Assembly (NCBI GenBank): GCA_965226285.1
Contig: CBDDCQ010000002.1
Coordinates: forward strand, 1-64,000
Direction of reading: 5' to 3'
From: CBDDCQ01 sp965226285
GTDB taxonomy: Bacteria; Bacteroidota; Bacteroidia; Flavobacteriales; Ichthyobacteriaceae
DNA: 64,000 nucleotides
In this document: positions 1-8,773 of the stretch, piece after piece
Numbering within the stretch: position 1 is the stretch's first letter
Layout of the letters: each line of letters begins with the position of its first letter
Program-made: the position numbers and the translations under genes
Notes under the pieces: generated by a model
Database searches by the model: none
Told to the model about the DNA's origin: nothing
What the model saw: the letters and a program-made list of their open reading frames with translations, nothing else

Positions 1-163
1 GAATGCTAATAAACCAAAAAAATATCTATTTTTTATCTTTTTCATTTTACTAATGATTTAAATTAAGATGCAAAATTAACAAATAAATTATTTATAAATG
101 AAAGAAATAAAAATAAATATCTTTAAATTATAATTTAAGTATAAATATAATAACTTAATTACT

Positions 164-262
164 TGCAAAAAGAGGGTACAAGCAAGGTAAAAAACTTTCG
201 GAAGTAAAAGTTATTGAACTTTCAAGAAGCAAGTATTGGACATACCCCTAATAAGGCGATAA
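164..262. other. non-coding leader with hairpins, possible structured RNA
   Basis: Positions 1-421 hold no convincing gene. Within them AGGGTA (173-178) can pair with TACCCCT (243-249), with one bulge. It encloses two small hairpins: ACTT-TCGG-AAGT (194-205) and AAAGTT-ATTG-AACTTT (207-222). The nested arrangement and the slightly higher GC than the surrounding AT-rich DNA suggest a folded RNA. I cannot match it to a known family, and short stems arise easily in such DNA. Confidence 0.2.
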
Positions 263-353
263 ATTAGTCTGTTGTGAATGGTTTAAACATTAAATAATTA
301 CGATTTACTTATTATATTTTAGCAATCTATATTTCTTAACAAGAAAAAGGTTG

Positions 354-361
354 TATATTTG
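354..361 (+). promoter_or_regulatory. probable -7 promoter element of fabG
   Basis: TATATTTG fits the Bacteroidota -7 consensus TANNTTTG. It lies 60 bp before the fabG start, leaving a leader of roughly 50 nt. No clear -33 TTTG is seen at the expected distance, so the call rests on the -7 box and its position. Confidence 0.45.
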
Positions 362-421
362 TAACTTCTTTTAAAGAATTTAGAGATAAAGAATATAATC
401 ATTTAAAAAATAGATAGATAT

Positions 422-1174
422 ATGAAAATATTATCAGATAAGGTTGCTATTGTTACAGGTGCAACAAGGGGAATAGGAAAGGGAATAGTAAAAGTATTTG
501 CTGAACAGGGTGCTCATGTAGTGTTTACATTTGTATCTGGGAATTCTATAGATAAAGCCAAGAGGTTAGAAAGTGAGTTAGAAAATTATGGAGTGAAAGC
601 CAAGGGGTATAGGGTAGATGCTTCGGATTTTGATGCGAGTCAGCAGATGGTATCTGAAGTGGTGAAGGACTTTGGAAGGTTAGATATATTGGTAAACAAT
701 GCTGGAATTACCAAAGATACGCTATTGATGAGAATGAGCAAAGAGCAGTGGCAAGATGTGATAAGGATTAATTTGGATTCTGTATTTAATATGACTAAAG
801 CAGTACAAGGGACAATGCTCAAGCAAAAGTCTGGTTCTATTATTAATTTGAGTTCTGTGGTAGGATTAAAAGGGAATGCAGGGCAGGCAAATTATGCAGC
901 TTCTAAAGCAGGGATCATAGGCTTTACCAAATCAGTAGCTATAGAGCTGGGTTCTAGAAATATCCGTTCTAATGCCATAGCTCCAGGTTTTATAGAAACT
1001 GAAATGACAGGCGCATTAGATGAAAAAATAGTAGAGGGATGGGTAAAAAATATTCCACTTAAAAGAGTAGGACAGCCAAAAGATATTGCCTATACGGCAC
1101 TGTTTTTAGCATCAGATTTATCCAACTATGTTACAGGTCAAGTAATCAATGTATGCGGAGGAATGCTCACTTAA
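422..1174 (+). CDS. fabG: 3-oxoacyl-[acyl-carrier-protein] reductase FabG
   Basis: This is a cytoplasmic short-chain dehydrogenase that reduces 3-oxoacyl-ACP with NADPH in fatty-acid elongation. The 250-residue length is typical. The nucleotide-binding motif TGATRGIG lies at residues 12-19, NNAG at 92-95, and the catalytic Ser145, Tyr158 and Lys162 (YAASK) are all present. A Bacteroidota-type -7 box lies 60 bp upstream, and a TPR-like membrane protein gene follows after 16 bp. Other short-chain dehydrogenases look similar, but length and the C-terminal PGFIETEMT segment favour FabG. Confidence 0.93.
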   Translation: MKILSDKVAIVTGATRGIGKGIVKVFAEQGAHVVFTFVSGNSIDKAKRLESELENYGVKAKGYRVDASDFDASQQMVSEVVKDFGRLDILVNNAGITKDTLLMRMSKEQWQDVIRINLDSVFNMTKAVQGTMLKQKSGSIINLSSVVGLKGNAGQANYAASKAGIIGFTKSVAIELGSRNIRSNAIAPGFIETEMTGALDEKIVEGWVKNIPLKRVGQPKDIAYTALFLASDLSNYVTGQVINVCGGMLT

Positions 1175-1190
1175 AAAAATAAAATAAGAT

Positions 1191-1712
1191 ATGTTAAATA
1201 GACTTATAAAAATAGTTTTATCCATTGGTTGTTTTGGGTTCGCTATATGGCAATTTTATCAAGAGAATATAGGCAATGGAATTTCTTTAGTGCTCCTTTC
1301 GGGACTTGTTATTTTATTCTACTTTAAAAATGAGAATATATTGATGGCGTTTTTTTATTTGAGAAAGCAAAATTTTGAAAAAACTATAAAATTCCTAAAT
1401 AAAATTAAATATCCAGAAAAAAGTTTAATCAAAAGTCAGCAGGCTTACTACTACTATTTATTGGGTCTTGTGGAGAGCCAAGTAGGTAAGTCTATGACTA
1501 TATCCGAAAAATACTTGAAAAAAGCCTTGAAAATAGGTTTGAGAATGAAACATGATAGAGCCATGGCAAAGTTGAATTTGGCTAGTATAGCAGCTTCTAA
1601 AAGAAGAAAGAGAGAGGCGTTAAATTTGATAACAGAAGTAAAGAAATTAGACACTTCAAAGATGCTATCAGAACAAATAAAAATGTTACAAACTCAACTA
1701 AAAAAAACATAA
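1191..1712 (+). CDS. membrane-anchored TPR-like protein of unknown function
   Basis: The 173-residue product begins with two hydrophobic segments (about residues 5-22 and 28-48), consistent with a hairpin in the inner membrane. A helical region of about 120 residues follows, whose spacing (YYYYLLGLVESQVGK, then AMAKLNLASIAASKRRKREA) resembles tetratricopeptide repeats facing the cytoplasm. No catalytic motif is visible. It sits 16 bp after fabG and 6 bp before gcvT, so it is probably co-transcribed with both. Small proteins of this layout occur in flavobacteria, but I know of no assigned function. Confidence 0.75.
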   Translation: MLNRLIKIVLSIGCFGFAIWQFYQENIGNGISLVLLSGLVILFYFKNENILMAFFYLRKQNFEKTIKFLNKIKYPEKSLIKSQQAYYYYLLGLVESQVGKSMTISEKYLKKALKIGLRMKHDRAMAKLNLASIAASKRRKREALNLITEVKKLDTSKMLSEQIKMLQTQLKKT

Positions 1713-1718
1713 TAAACG

Positions 1719-2843
1719 ATGAAAAAAACAGCGTTAGTAAAAATTCATGAAAATTTAAACGCCAAAATGGTACCCTTTGCGGGGTACTACATGCCTGTGC
1801 AATATGAAGGAGTGAATGTTGAACATATTACTGTTAGAGAGTCGGTGGGCGTATTTGATGTATCCCACATGGGAGAGTTTTTTCTCAAGGGAGACAAAGC
1901 ATTAAATTTGATACAAAAATTAACTACTAACGATGCTTCTAAATTAGAGAATGGAAAAGTACAGTATTCTTGTATGCCCAATGAGAAAGGAGGAATTGTA
2001 GATGACTTACTAGTATATAGGATTAAATCAAATGAATATATGTTAGTGGTAAATGCATCGAATATAGATAAAGATTGGGATTGGATACGCAGGCATAATA
2101 CCTTTGGGGTAGAGATGACAAATTGTTCCGATGAAATATCCTTATTAGCTGTTCAAGGACCTAAGGCTGTAGAAGCATTGCAACCCCTTACAGATATAGA
2201 TTTGAAAAATATGGTGTATTACACCTTTGAAAAAGGGGTTTTTGCAGGCTTAGATGATGTAATATTGTCGGCTACAGGCTATACTGGAGCTGGGGGGGTT
2301 GAGATCTATGTGAAAAATGAAGATGCTCAGAGAGTATGGAATGCCGTATTTGAATCAGGTAAACCCTACGGAATAAAACCAGCAGGACTAGCAGCCCGTG
2401 ATACACTTCGCTTAGAAATGGGATATTGTCTATACGGAAATGATATAAATGATAGTACTTCACCTATAGAAGCAGGCTTGGGGTGGATTACAAAATTTAC
2501 TAAGGATTTTGTGAATAGTAATGCCATTCAAAAGCAAAAACAGCAAGGGGTAAGTAGAAAACTTATAGCCTTTGAAATGATGTATAGAGCCGTACCTAGG
2601 CAAGGGTATAAAATACTCAATGCCAATGAAGAGGTGATAGGTGAGGTAACTTCGGGTACTATGTCTCCATCTTTGAAAAAAGGTATAGGTTTGGCTTATG
2701 TACAAATTGATAATTCTAAAATAGATACAGAAATATTTGTACAAATAAGAAATAAGAATATTAGTGCTAAAATAGTAAAGCTACCTTTTTATCGTAAAAA
2801 AAATACTTTTAAAATCGTTAATAAGTTGAATAAAAGTGTTTAG
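1719..2843 (+). CDS. gcvT: glycine cleavage system aminomethyltransferase GcvT
   Basis: This is the T-protein of the glycine cleavage system. It takes the aminomethyl group from the H-protein lipoyl arm and yields methylene-tetrahydrofolate and ammonia. The 374-residue length matches the family. Typical segments are MVPFAGYYMPVQYEGV near residues 17-32, VFDVSHMGEF near 45-54, SATGYTGAGGVEIYV near 185-199, and EVTSGTMSPSLKKGIGLAYV near the C-terminus. The gene overlaps gldF by 8 bp. No other glycine-cleavage gene is in the window. Confidence 0.95.
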   Translation: MKKTALVKIHENLNAKMVPFAGYYMPVQYEGVNVEHITVRESVGVFDVSHMGEFFLKGDKALNLIQKLTTNDASKLENGKVQYSCMPNEKGGIVDDLLVYRIKSNEYMLVVNASNIDKDWDWIRRHNTFGVEMTNCSDEISLLAVQGPKAVEALQPLTDIDLKNMVYYTFEKGVFAGLDDVILSATGYTGAGGVEIYVKNEDAQRVWNAVFESGKPYGIKPAGLAARDTLRLEMGYCLYGNDINDSTSPIEAGLGWITKFTKDFVNSNAIQKQKQQGVSRKLIAFEMMYRAVPRQGYKILNANEEVIGEVTSGTMSPSLKKGIGLAYVQIDNSKIDTEIFVQIRNKNISAKIVKLPFYRKKNTFKIVNKLNKSV

Positions 2844-3555
2844 TCTCTTTAGAAAAGAAGTATGCTCATTTTTTAACTCTGTGATGGGCTACCTTATTAT
2901 TGGTATGTTTTTAGTTTTGAATACCCTATTTTTATGGATATTCAAGGGGGGGAGTAATATTTTTAATTTAGAATATGCTAATCTTAACAGTTTTTTCTTT
3001 ATTGCACCTTGGATACTTATATTTATTATACCTGCTATTACTATGCGTATGATATCTGAGGAGCGAAGAATAGGTACACTGGAGTTGCTATTAATTCAGC
3101 CTATATCCGAATATAAAATTATAATCGCTAAGTTTTTAGCTGCTTTGACCCTATCATTTATCATGTTATTACCTACTGTGATGTATATATTTACAATATA
3201 TCAATTGGGTTTACCTTCAGGTAATATAGATATAGGAGGAGTATTAGGAGGTTATATAGGATTATTTATGCTTTCGTCTGTATTCTGTGCTATTGGTATG
3301 TTCTCTTCTTCATTTACAAGTAATCAGGTAGTGGCTTTTATGCTGGGTGTATTTTTGTGTTTTTTTATGTTTTATGGTTTTACAGCCCTAGCAGATTATG
3401 ATATGTTTGGACAGTTTGATAATACATTAGTGTATTTGGGGTTAAATGAACATTATATAAATATGGGTATAGGAGTAATAGATACTAGAGATGTTTTATA
3501 TTTTGTGTCTGTGATTGTATTATATCTATCACTTTCTAGAATAAAAATAAAATAA
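2836..3555 (+). CDS. gldF: gliding motility ABC transporter permease GldF
   Basis: This is the ABC-2 type permease subunit of the GldAFG transporter, which Flavobacterium needs for gliding. The 239-residue protein has six hydrophobic segments and the family signature SEERRIGTLELLLIQPIS near residues 74-91. The start is a GTG inside the end of gcvT; the resulting MFSLFRKEVCSFFNSVMGYL matches the usual N-terminus of GldF. gldG follows after 5 bp. The ATPase GldA is not in this window. Whether the organism glides cannot be judged from this locus, particularly as gldG is frameshifted. Confidence 0.9.
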   Translation: MFSLFRKEVCSFFNSVMGYLIIGMFLVLNTLFLWIFKGGSNIFNLEYANLNSFFFIAPWILIFIIPAITMRMISEERRIGTLELLLIQPISEYKIIIAKFLAALTLSFIMLLPTVMYIFTIYQLGLPSGNIDIGGVLGGYIGLFMLSSVFCAIGMFSSSFTSNQVVAFMLGVFLCFFMFYGFTALADYDMFGQFDNTLVYLGLNEHYINMGIGVIDTRDVLYFVSVIVLYLSLSRIKIK

Positions 3556-3560
3556 ACTAA

Positions 3561-4121
3561 ATGCTAAGGAAAAATCTTAGAGATCATATTGTATTTAGGT
3601 TTTATACTCTAATATTAGTCGTTATAATATTAAATATTTTGTCACAGTCCTATTTTTATAGGTGGGATTTGACCGATGATAAAAAATATTCCTTATCTAC
3701 TATATCTAAACAAATCATAGAAAATATAAAAGAACCCTTGATTTGTAAACTGTATTTAGAAGGTGATTTTCCTGCAGGGTTTAAAAAATTACAAAAGGAA
3801 GTTATTTATACCCTACAACAACTCAAGGCTTATAATAAAAAAATCAAATACACTTTTGTAAATTTAGAGGATATAGGGGATAAAAAATTATATAATGATA
3901 AAATAAAGGAACTTTTAGGTAAAGGTGTACAACCTATTAATTTACGACTACACAATAGAGGTGAATATAAGACTAAAAAGATATTTCCCTGGGCTATACT
4001 CTATTACGGAAAAAAGCATATTGTAATACCTCTTTTGAAAAACACCATAGGAATGAGTTCACAGCAGCAGATAAATAACTCAATAGAGAATCTTGGAATA
4101 CGCTTTTGTAAATGCTATTAA
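3561..4121 (+). CDS. gldG: GldG, N-terminal part (frameshifted gene)
   Basis: This piece carries the first 186 codons of GldG, the auxiliary membrane component of the GldAFG transporter. It has an N-terminal membrane segment (about residues 12-30) and the conserved WDLTDDKKYSLS region that begins the periplasmic domain. It ends as SIENLGIRFCKCY. In the next frame the expected continuation EYAFVNAIKK starts at 4096. One extra G in CTTGG at 4092-4096 explains the break, since removing it gives an uninterrupted protein of about 560 residues. The gene is either inactivated by this indel or the base is a sequencing error. Confidence 0.8.
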   Translation: MLRKNLRDHIVFRFYTLILVVIILNILSQSYFYRWDLTDDKKYSLSTISKQIIENIKEPLICKLYLEGDFPAGFKKLQKEVIYTLQQLKAYNKKIKYTFVNLEDIGDKKLYNDKIKELLGKGVQPINLRLHNRGEYKTKKIFPWAILYYGKKHIVIPLLKNTIGMSSQQQINNSIENLGIRFCKCY

Positions 4122-5250
4122 GAAAATAAGTAGTTCTAAAGAACAATCTATTGCTTTTTTGCAAGGACACGATGAACTAGGTGGTATTTATCTTGCTGAT
4201 ATTACTCAAACACTTAATGAATATTATAATTTATCCTATTATCAGATAGATAATAAATTGCCTTTTGAACATAGAGTACAAAATATTATGAAATACGATG
4301 TACTTGTTATTGCTAAGCCTTTAAAAGTTTTTTCGGAGGAAGATAAATTTTTGATAGATAGCTATATTATGGGTGGAGGTAGAGTAATATGGCTGCTTGA
4401 CTTTGTAAATGTAGATACTACAGAGTTATATCATTCGGGTAAAGTGATACCTGTTTATAATAATTTAGAACTTGGGGAGATGCTTTTTAAATATGGAGTA
4501 AGAATTAATCCTTACTTAGTAAAAGATATGCAAGCTGCTCCCATTAGAGTAGCTATAGGTGAAATGAATAACAGCACTCAATACCAAAACTTCAGATGGG
4601 AATATACTCCTCTGGTTATTCCTTTTACTAATCATCCTATAGTTAATAATATTAATGCTATTAAATTTGACTATGTAAGTAACATAGATACTATACTATC
4701 TGAAGGAATTAAAAAAGAACCATTTTTGTTTACTTCTAAATATACAAAACTAAGTGCTCCCATAAATCCTATTTCACTTGAAAGTTTAAAGCAAAAAAAG
4801 GATATGGTAACTTATAATAAAGGGCATCAGTTATTAGGTGTTGCCTTGAGTGGAAATTTTACATCTGCATTTAAAAATAGAGTAAAGCCATTCAAATATA
4901 GTGGTTATACAGATAAGGGTAAGCATACTAGAATGGTGGTGGTTTCCGATGGAGATATTATCGCTAATCAGGTACTAAAGGGAAAATCATTACCCTTGGG
5001 CTTTGATAAATGGACAAATCAACAGTACGGTAATAAGGAGTTAATAGTAAATATTATCAATTACTTATTGGATAGGAGAGGACTAATAGATGTTAGGTCT
5101 AAATCTATGAAAGTGAGATTACTCAATAAGAGTAAAATGATAAAAACTAAAGCAAAATGGCAGTTTATGAATCTATTGATTCCGTTGTTAATTTTACCAT
5201 TGTTATATGTATTCTTTGGAATAATAAGAGTTAGAAAATACGCTAATTAA
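4093..5250 (+). CDS. gldG: GldG, C-terminal part (frameshifted gene)
   Basis: This open frame contains the remaining roughly 385 codons of GldG. It covers the periplasmic ABC-associated domain (SIAFLQGHDELGG, VLVIAKPLKVFSEEDKFLID, GGGRVIWLLDFV, and RMVVVSDGDIIANQ) and the C-terminal membrane segment (LLIPLLILPLLYVFFGIIRV). The apparent TTG start at 4093 is only the first permitted codon after the frameshift and has no leader of its own. If translated it would lack the N-terminal membrane anchor. The intact downstream sequence, with no further stops, argues for a recent lesion or an error. Confidence 0.8.
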   Translation: MEYAFVNAIKKISSSKEQSIAFLQGHDELGGIYLADITQTLNEYYNLSYYQIDNKLPFEHRVQNIMKYDVLVIAKPLKVFSEEDKFLIDSYIMGGGRVIWLLDFVNVDTTELYHSGKVIPVYNNLELGEMLFKYGVRINPYLVKDMQAAPIRVAIGEMNNSTQYQNFRWEYTPLVIPFTNHPIVNNINAIKFDYVSNIDTILSEGIKKEPFLFTSKYTKLSAPINPISLESLKQKKDMVTYNKGHQLLGVALSGNFTSAFKNRVKPFKYSGYTDKGKHTRMVVVSDGDIIANQVLKGKSLPLGFDKWTNQQYGNKELIVNIINYLLDRRGLIDVRSKSMKVRLLNKSKMIKTKAKWQFMNLLIPLLILPLLYVFFGIIRVRKYAN

Positions 5251-5253
5251 GCA

Positions 5254-6498
5254 ATGATAAAAAATATTCTAAAATATAGATTACTCATCTTCATATTGTT
5301 AATATCTTCTTGTAAAACAGAGAAAAAGCTTAAACAGGTGAAAATGATTCTTGGACAAAAAGCTACTGTACCGCAAAATTATGAATTTGGTTTTATATTA
5401 AATGATTTTAATGTAAGCAGAGGAGTCGTAAAAAAAGGTGAAACTTTTAGCCAAATACTATTAGATTATAATATAGATTATGGAAAAATATATAAAATGA
5501 TACAAATAATACAAAAGATTAACAGAGTATTTAATGTGAGAAAGATAAAAGAAAGAACAAGATATACAGTGCTCTTATCTAAAAATAATGAAAATGCAGT
5601 AGAGTATTTTATATATCAACCGAGTTTGAAAGATTATGTAGTATTTGATTTTAATAAGTTTAAGATATATAAGAGGCAAAAAAAAATAAAACTTAACTGC
5701 AAAACTACCATTGCTAAGATAAATAATTCTTTACATGAAACTATTAAACAAAATAAATTAGATAGTTCTTTTATTGATTCTTTGTCAAATATATATGCTT
5801 GGACTATAGATTTTTTTAAGTTACAAAAAGGAGATTATTTTAAAATAGTATATGATGAAGCTTATGTAAATGATACTACTTATATTGGGATACATAAAAT
5901 AAGAGCTGCATATTTTTACCATAATAGAAATCATTATTATGCATTCAGATTTAAGACGAAAAAATACTTAAATTTTTTTGATGAAAAAGGATATAACCTT
6001 AGAAAAACATTTTTGAGAGCACCTCTCAAATACACTAGAATATCATCGAGGTATTCACGTAGTAGATTCCACCCTATACTTAGAAGATGGAAATCTCATA
6101 AAGGAACAGATTATGCAGCACCTAGAGGAACTCCTATTATGGCAACAGCAAAAGGAATAGTATCTAAAGCTGGATATACAAGAGGAAATGGAAATTATGT
6201 AAAAATTAAACATAATATTATATATTCTACTCAGTATCTCCACATGTCTAGGATTAAGAAAGGAATAAGGATTGGAGTAAAGGTAAACCAAGGAGATATA
6301 ATAGGTTATGTAGGGAGTACAGGCTATTCTTCAGGTCCTCATGTATGTTATAGATTTTGGAAAAATGGAAAACAAGTAGATCCATATAGACAAAAGTTAC
6401 CTAATGCTGAACCTTTACATAAAAAGTATTATCCTGTATTCAATTATAAAGTAAATAAATACAAGTTTATTTTAGATGGTTTAGAGCCTAATTTTTAA
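5254..6498 (+). CDS. M23 family peptidase, lipoprotein
   Basis: This 414-residue predicted lipoprotein (LLISSC, Cys20) has a C-terminal LytM/M23 zinc peptidase domain from about residue 265 to 390. It probably cuts peptidoglycan cross-links in the periplasm. Visible residues are H282 and D286 in SHKGTD, H330 in YLHM and H363 in GPHVCYRF. In most M23 enzymes the last motif is HxH; here it is HVC, so the final zinc ligand would be a cysteine or is missing. To my recollection related Bacteroidota proteins share this variant. The N-terminal half is an extended region of the kind seen in envelope peptidases. It starts 3 bp after gldG. Confidence 0.85.
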   Translation: MIKNILKYRLLIFILLISSCKTEKKLKQVKMILGQKATVPQNYEFGFILNDFNVSRGVVKKGETFSQILLDYNIDYGKIYKMIQIIQKINRVFNVRKIKERTRYTVLLSKNNENAVEYFIYQPSLKDYVVFDFNKFKIYKRQKKIKLNCKTTIAKINNSLHETIKQNKLDSSFIDSLSNIYAWTIDFFKLQKGDYFKIVYDEAYVNDTTYIGIHKIRAAYFYHNRNHYYAFRFKTKKYLNFFDEKGYNLRKTFLRAPLKYTRISSRYSRSRFHPILRRWKSHKGTDYAAPRGTPIMATAKGIVSKAGYTRGNGNYVKIKHNIIYSTQYLHMSRIKKGIRIGVKVNQGDIIGYVGSTGYSSGPHVCYRFWKNGKQVDPYRQKLPNAEPLHKKYYPVFNYKVNKYKFILDGLEPNF

Positions 6499-6524
6499 AT
6501 ATATCAATTATTGTAAATAAACCT

Positions 6525-6532
6525 TATATTTG
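6525..6532 (+). promoter_or_regulatory. probable -7 promoter element
   Basis: TATATTTG fits TANNTTTG and lies 22 bp before the ATG at 6555, giving a leader of about 16 nt. It would drive the two PpiC-type genes and perhaps the BI-1 gene. No -33 box is obvious. Confidence 0.4.
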
Positions 6533-6554
6533 CATACTTTTAAATGAGTAAGTA

Positions 6555-7411
6555 ATGAAAAATAGCTTTATATATTTTATAACAATTGTAGCGTGTAGTA
6601 TATGTTCTTGTAAACACTTTGTAAGTCATGATAAATTAGGAGCATTGGTAATATTGGGTGAACATAAACTTTATAAATCAGATGTGATTAGTAGTATTCC
6701 TAGTGGAATTGCAAGTAAAGATAGCATTTATTTATTTAAAAAATATGTTGATGACTGGATAATAAACCGCATACTCATAGATAAAGCTAAATTAAATTTA
6801 GAAAATCAAGAAGAATTAGAAAAAAAAGTACAAGATTATAAAGAAAAACTGTTTATAGAAGCATATAATCAAAGAATTTTAGATAAGTTTTCAGACAAGT
6901 TTGTAGCCACTGAAAAAGAAGTGAAGGATTATTATGATACTTATAAAAATACCTTAAAGTTAAAAGAGGATGTTATTAATCTTAGATTCTTTGTTTCTAG
7001 ACATAAATTGTCTAAAAGTAAATCTAAAATTAAAAAAATGATGGTTGCCGAAGAAGAGAAAGATATAGATAATTTAAAAGATTACTGTAAGGAATATTCT
7101 GCCTATTATCATGTAAATGATAGTGTATGGTTAGAATTAGAAAAATTAAGAGAAACATTGAATTTAGATACAAAAAATATTAAAAAAAAAAGTTTAGTGT
7201 ATATAAAGATTCTTTAAGCAATTATTATTATGTATATATTAAAGATATTAAAAATATAAATCAAGGGTCACCTTATGAATATGTAAAGTCAGATATAATA
7301 AAGCTCTTATCATATAAGAAAAAGTTACAATTTATAAAAGAAATGAAAAAAAATTTATTGGAAAGATATATAGAAAAAGGAAAAGTAATTTTTATAAAAG
7401 AAGATGAATAG
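6555..7411 (+). CDS. PpiC/SurA-like lipoprotein with A10-run frameshift
   Basis: The first 220 codons (6555-7217) encode a lipoprotein-like signal (IVACSICSC) and an alpha-helical N-terminal domain like those of periplasmic peptidyl-prolyl isomerases, with EKEVKDYYDTYKNTLKL near residue 120. The frame then shifts at a run of ten A (7182-7191). In the alternative frame the protein continues as KDSLSNYYYVYIKDIKN and ends ERYIEKGKVIFIKEDE at 7411, overlapping the next gene's ATG (7404) by 8 bp. The natural overlap and clean continuation support one gene of about 285 residues. Nine A would restore the frame, so polymerase slippage could give some full-length product. Confidence 0.7.
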
Positions 7412-8762
7412 ATATATTCAAAACATATTTGTAGCATTTATATTGTCATTAGTAAATATGGGTATAGCTCAGGATAAATTAAAGGTGGATGGGGTAGTAG
7501 CTGTAGTGGGAAAAAGTGCTATATTCAAATCAGATATACAAAAACAAGTTATACAATATAAAATGCAAAATCCACAACAAGAATATCAGGGTGATTTGTA
7601 TTGTATCATGCTAGAACAGTTAATGTATGGAAAGTTATTATCTCATCAAGCCATAGAGGATAGTATAGAGGTAAAAGAAACACAAATACAAGATGCTGTA
7701 AAGAGAAGATTTGAAATGCTTGTCTCTAGAATAGGTTCTATAAAGAAGTTAGAGGAGTTCTATAAAAAGAGTAGGGAAGATATTAAAGATCAAATGTATG
7801 ATGTGATAGGTAATCAATTGCTATCAGAACAAATGCAACAAAAGATTATTTCTAAGGTAGATGTTACCCCGTATGAGGTAAAATCTTTTTTTGAATCTAT
7901 ACCTAAAGATAAACTTCCACAAGTAGGTACTCAAGTAAAGTTATCTCAGATAGTGATATATCCTAAAATGGATAAAAAAACTAAACAAGAAACTATAGAA
8001 AAATTGAATTCTATTAGGCAAGATATTTTAGATGGAAGTAGTTTTAAAACTAAAGCTGTACTCTATTCTCAGGACCCCGGTTCTTCCCGAAAAGGAGGGG
8101 AGTATAAAGGGGTAAAAAGAGGGCAATTTGTCAAACCTTTTGAAGCTATAGCCTTTAATTTAGATGAAGGAGAAATATCAGAACCTTTTGAAACTCAGTT
8201 TGGTTATCATATCGTTCAGTTACAAAAAAGAAAAGGAGATGAATTAGATTTAAGACATATTTTAATAAAGCATAAAGTTTCTGAAGAATCATTGCAAGAA
8301 GCCAAAGCCTATATAGATAGTATTAGGGCTATAGTGGTATCTAAATATCTGACATTTAAACAAGCCGTAAAAGAATTTTCTCAAGATGAAACTAGCAAGA
8401 TTAATGATGGTATTGTAGTGGATGAGAGAACAAAGGAAATACTACTCGAATTAAGTTCTATGGAAAGTAATATCTCTTCAGCTATAGGAGAACTTGAAAT
8501 AGGTCAAGTATCCGAGCCTATATATAGAGAAACTAGAGATAAAAAAATGTATGTAATTTATATGGTAAAAGATAAAATAGATGCTCATACCATAGACTAT
8601 GTAAAGGATTATTCTAAGGTAAAGACTTTAGCTATACGTAAGAAACAAGAGAAAACTTCCTCAAAGTGGATGAAAGATAAAATAAAAGAAACTTATATTC
8701 GCTTAACTGATGAAGTAAAGCAATGTAAATTTAAACAAGATTGGGAGAAAAGTAAAATTTAA
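7404..8762 (+). CDS. periplasmic peptidyl-prolyl isomerase, SurA/PpiC type
   Basis: This 452-residue protein is predicted to be exported: a signal peptide ends near QNIFVAFILSLVNMGIAQ (about residue 23). A SurA N-terminal helical domain (VDGVVAVVGKSAIFKSDI) follows, then parvulin domains. The first spans about residues 190-292, with YSQDPGSSRKGGEYKG and FETQFGYHIVQLQ. A second, degenerate one follows from RHILIKHKV onward. Such proteins chaperone outer-membrane proteins in the periplasm. The start overlaps the reconstructed end of the upstream PpiC-like gene by 8 bp, so the two are probably translated together. Confidence 0.88.
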   Translation: MNRYIQNIFVAFILSLVNMGIAQDKLKVDGVVAVVGKSAIFKSDIQKQVIQYKMQNPQQEYQGDLYCIMLEQLMYGKLLSHQAIEDSIEVKETQIQDAVKRRFEMLVSRIGSIKKLEEFYKKSREDIKDQMYDVIGNQLLSEQMQQKIISKVDVTPYEVKSFFESIPKDKLPQVGTQVKLSQIVIYPKMDKKTKQETIEKLNSIRQDILDGSSFKTKAVLYSQDPGSSRKGGEYKGVKRGQFVKPFEAIAFNLDEGEISEPFETQFGYHIVQLQKRKGDELDLRHILIKHKVSEESLQEAKAYIDSIRAIVVSKYLTFKQAVKEFSQDETSKINDGIVVDERTKEILLELSSMESNISSAIGELEIGQVSEPIYRETRDKKMYVIYMVKDKIDAHTIDYVKDYSKVKTLAIRKKQEKTSSKWMKDKIKETYIRLTDEVKQCKFKQDWEKSKI

Positions 8763-8773
8763 AAAATATAATT

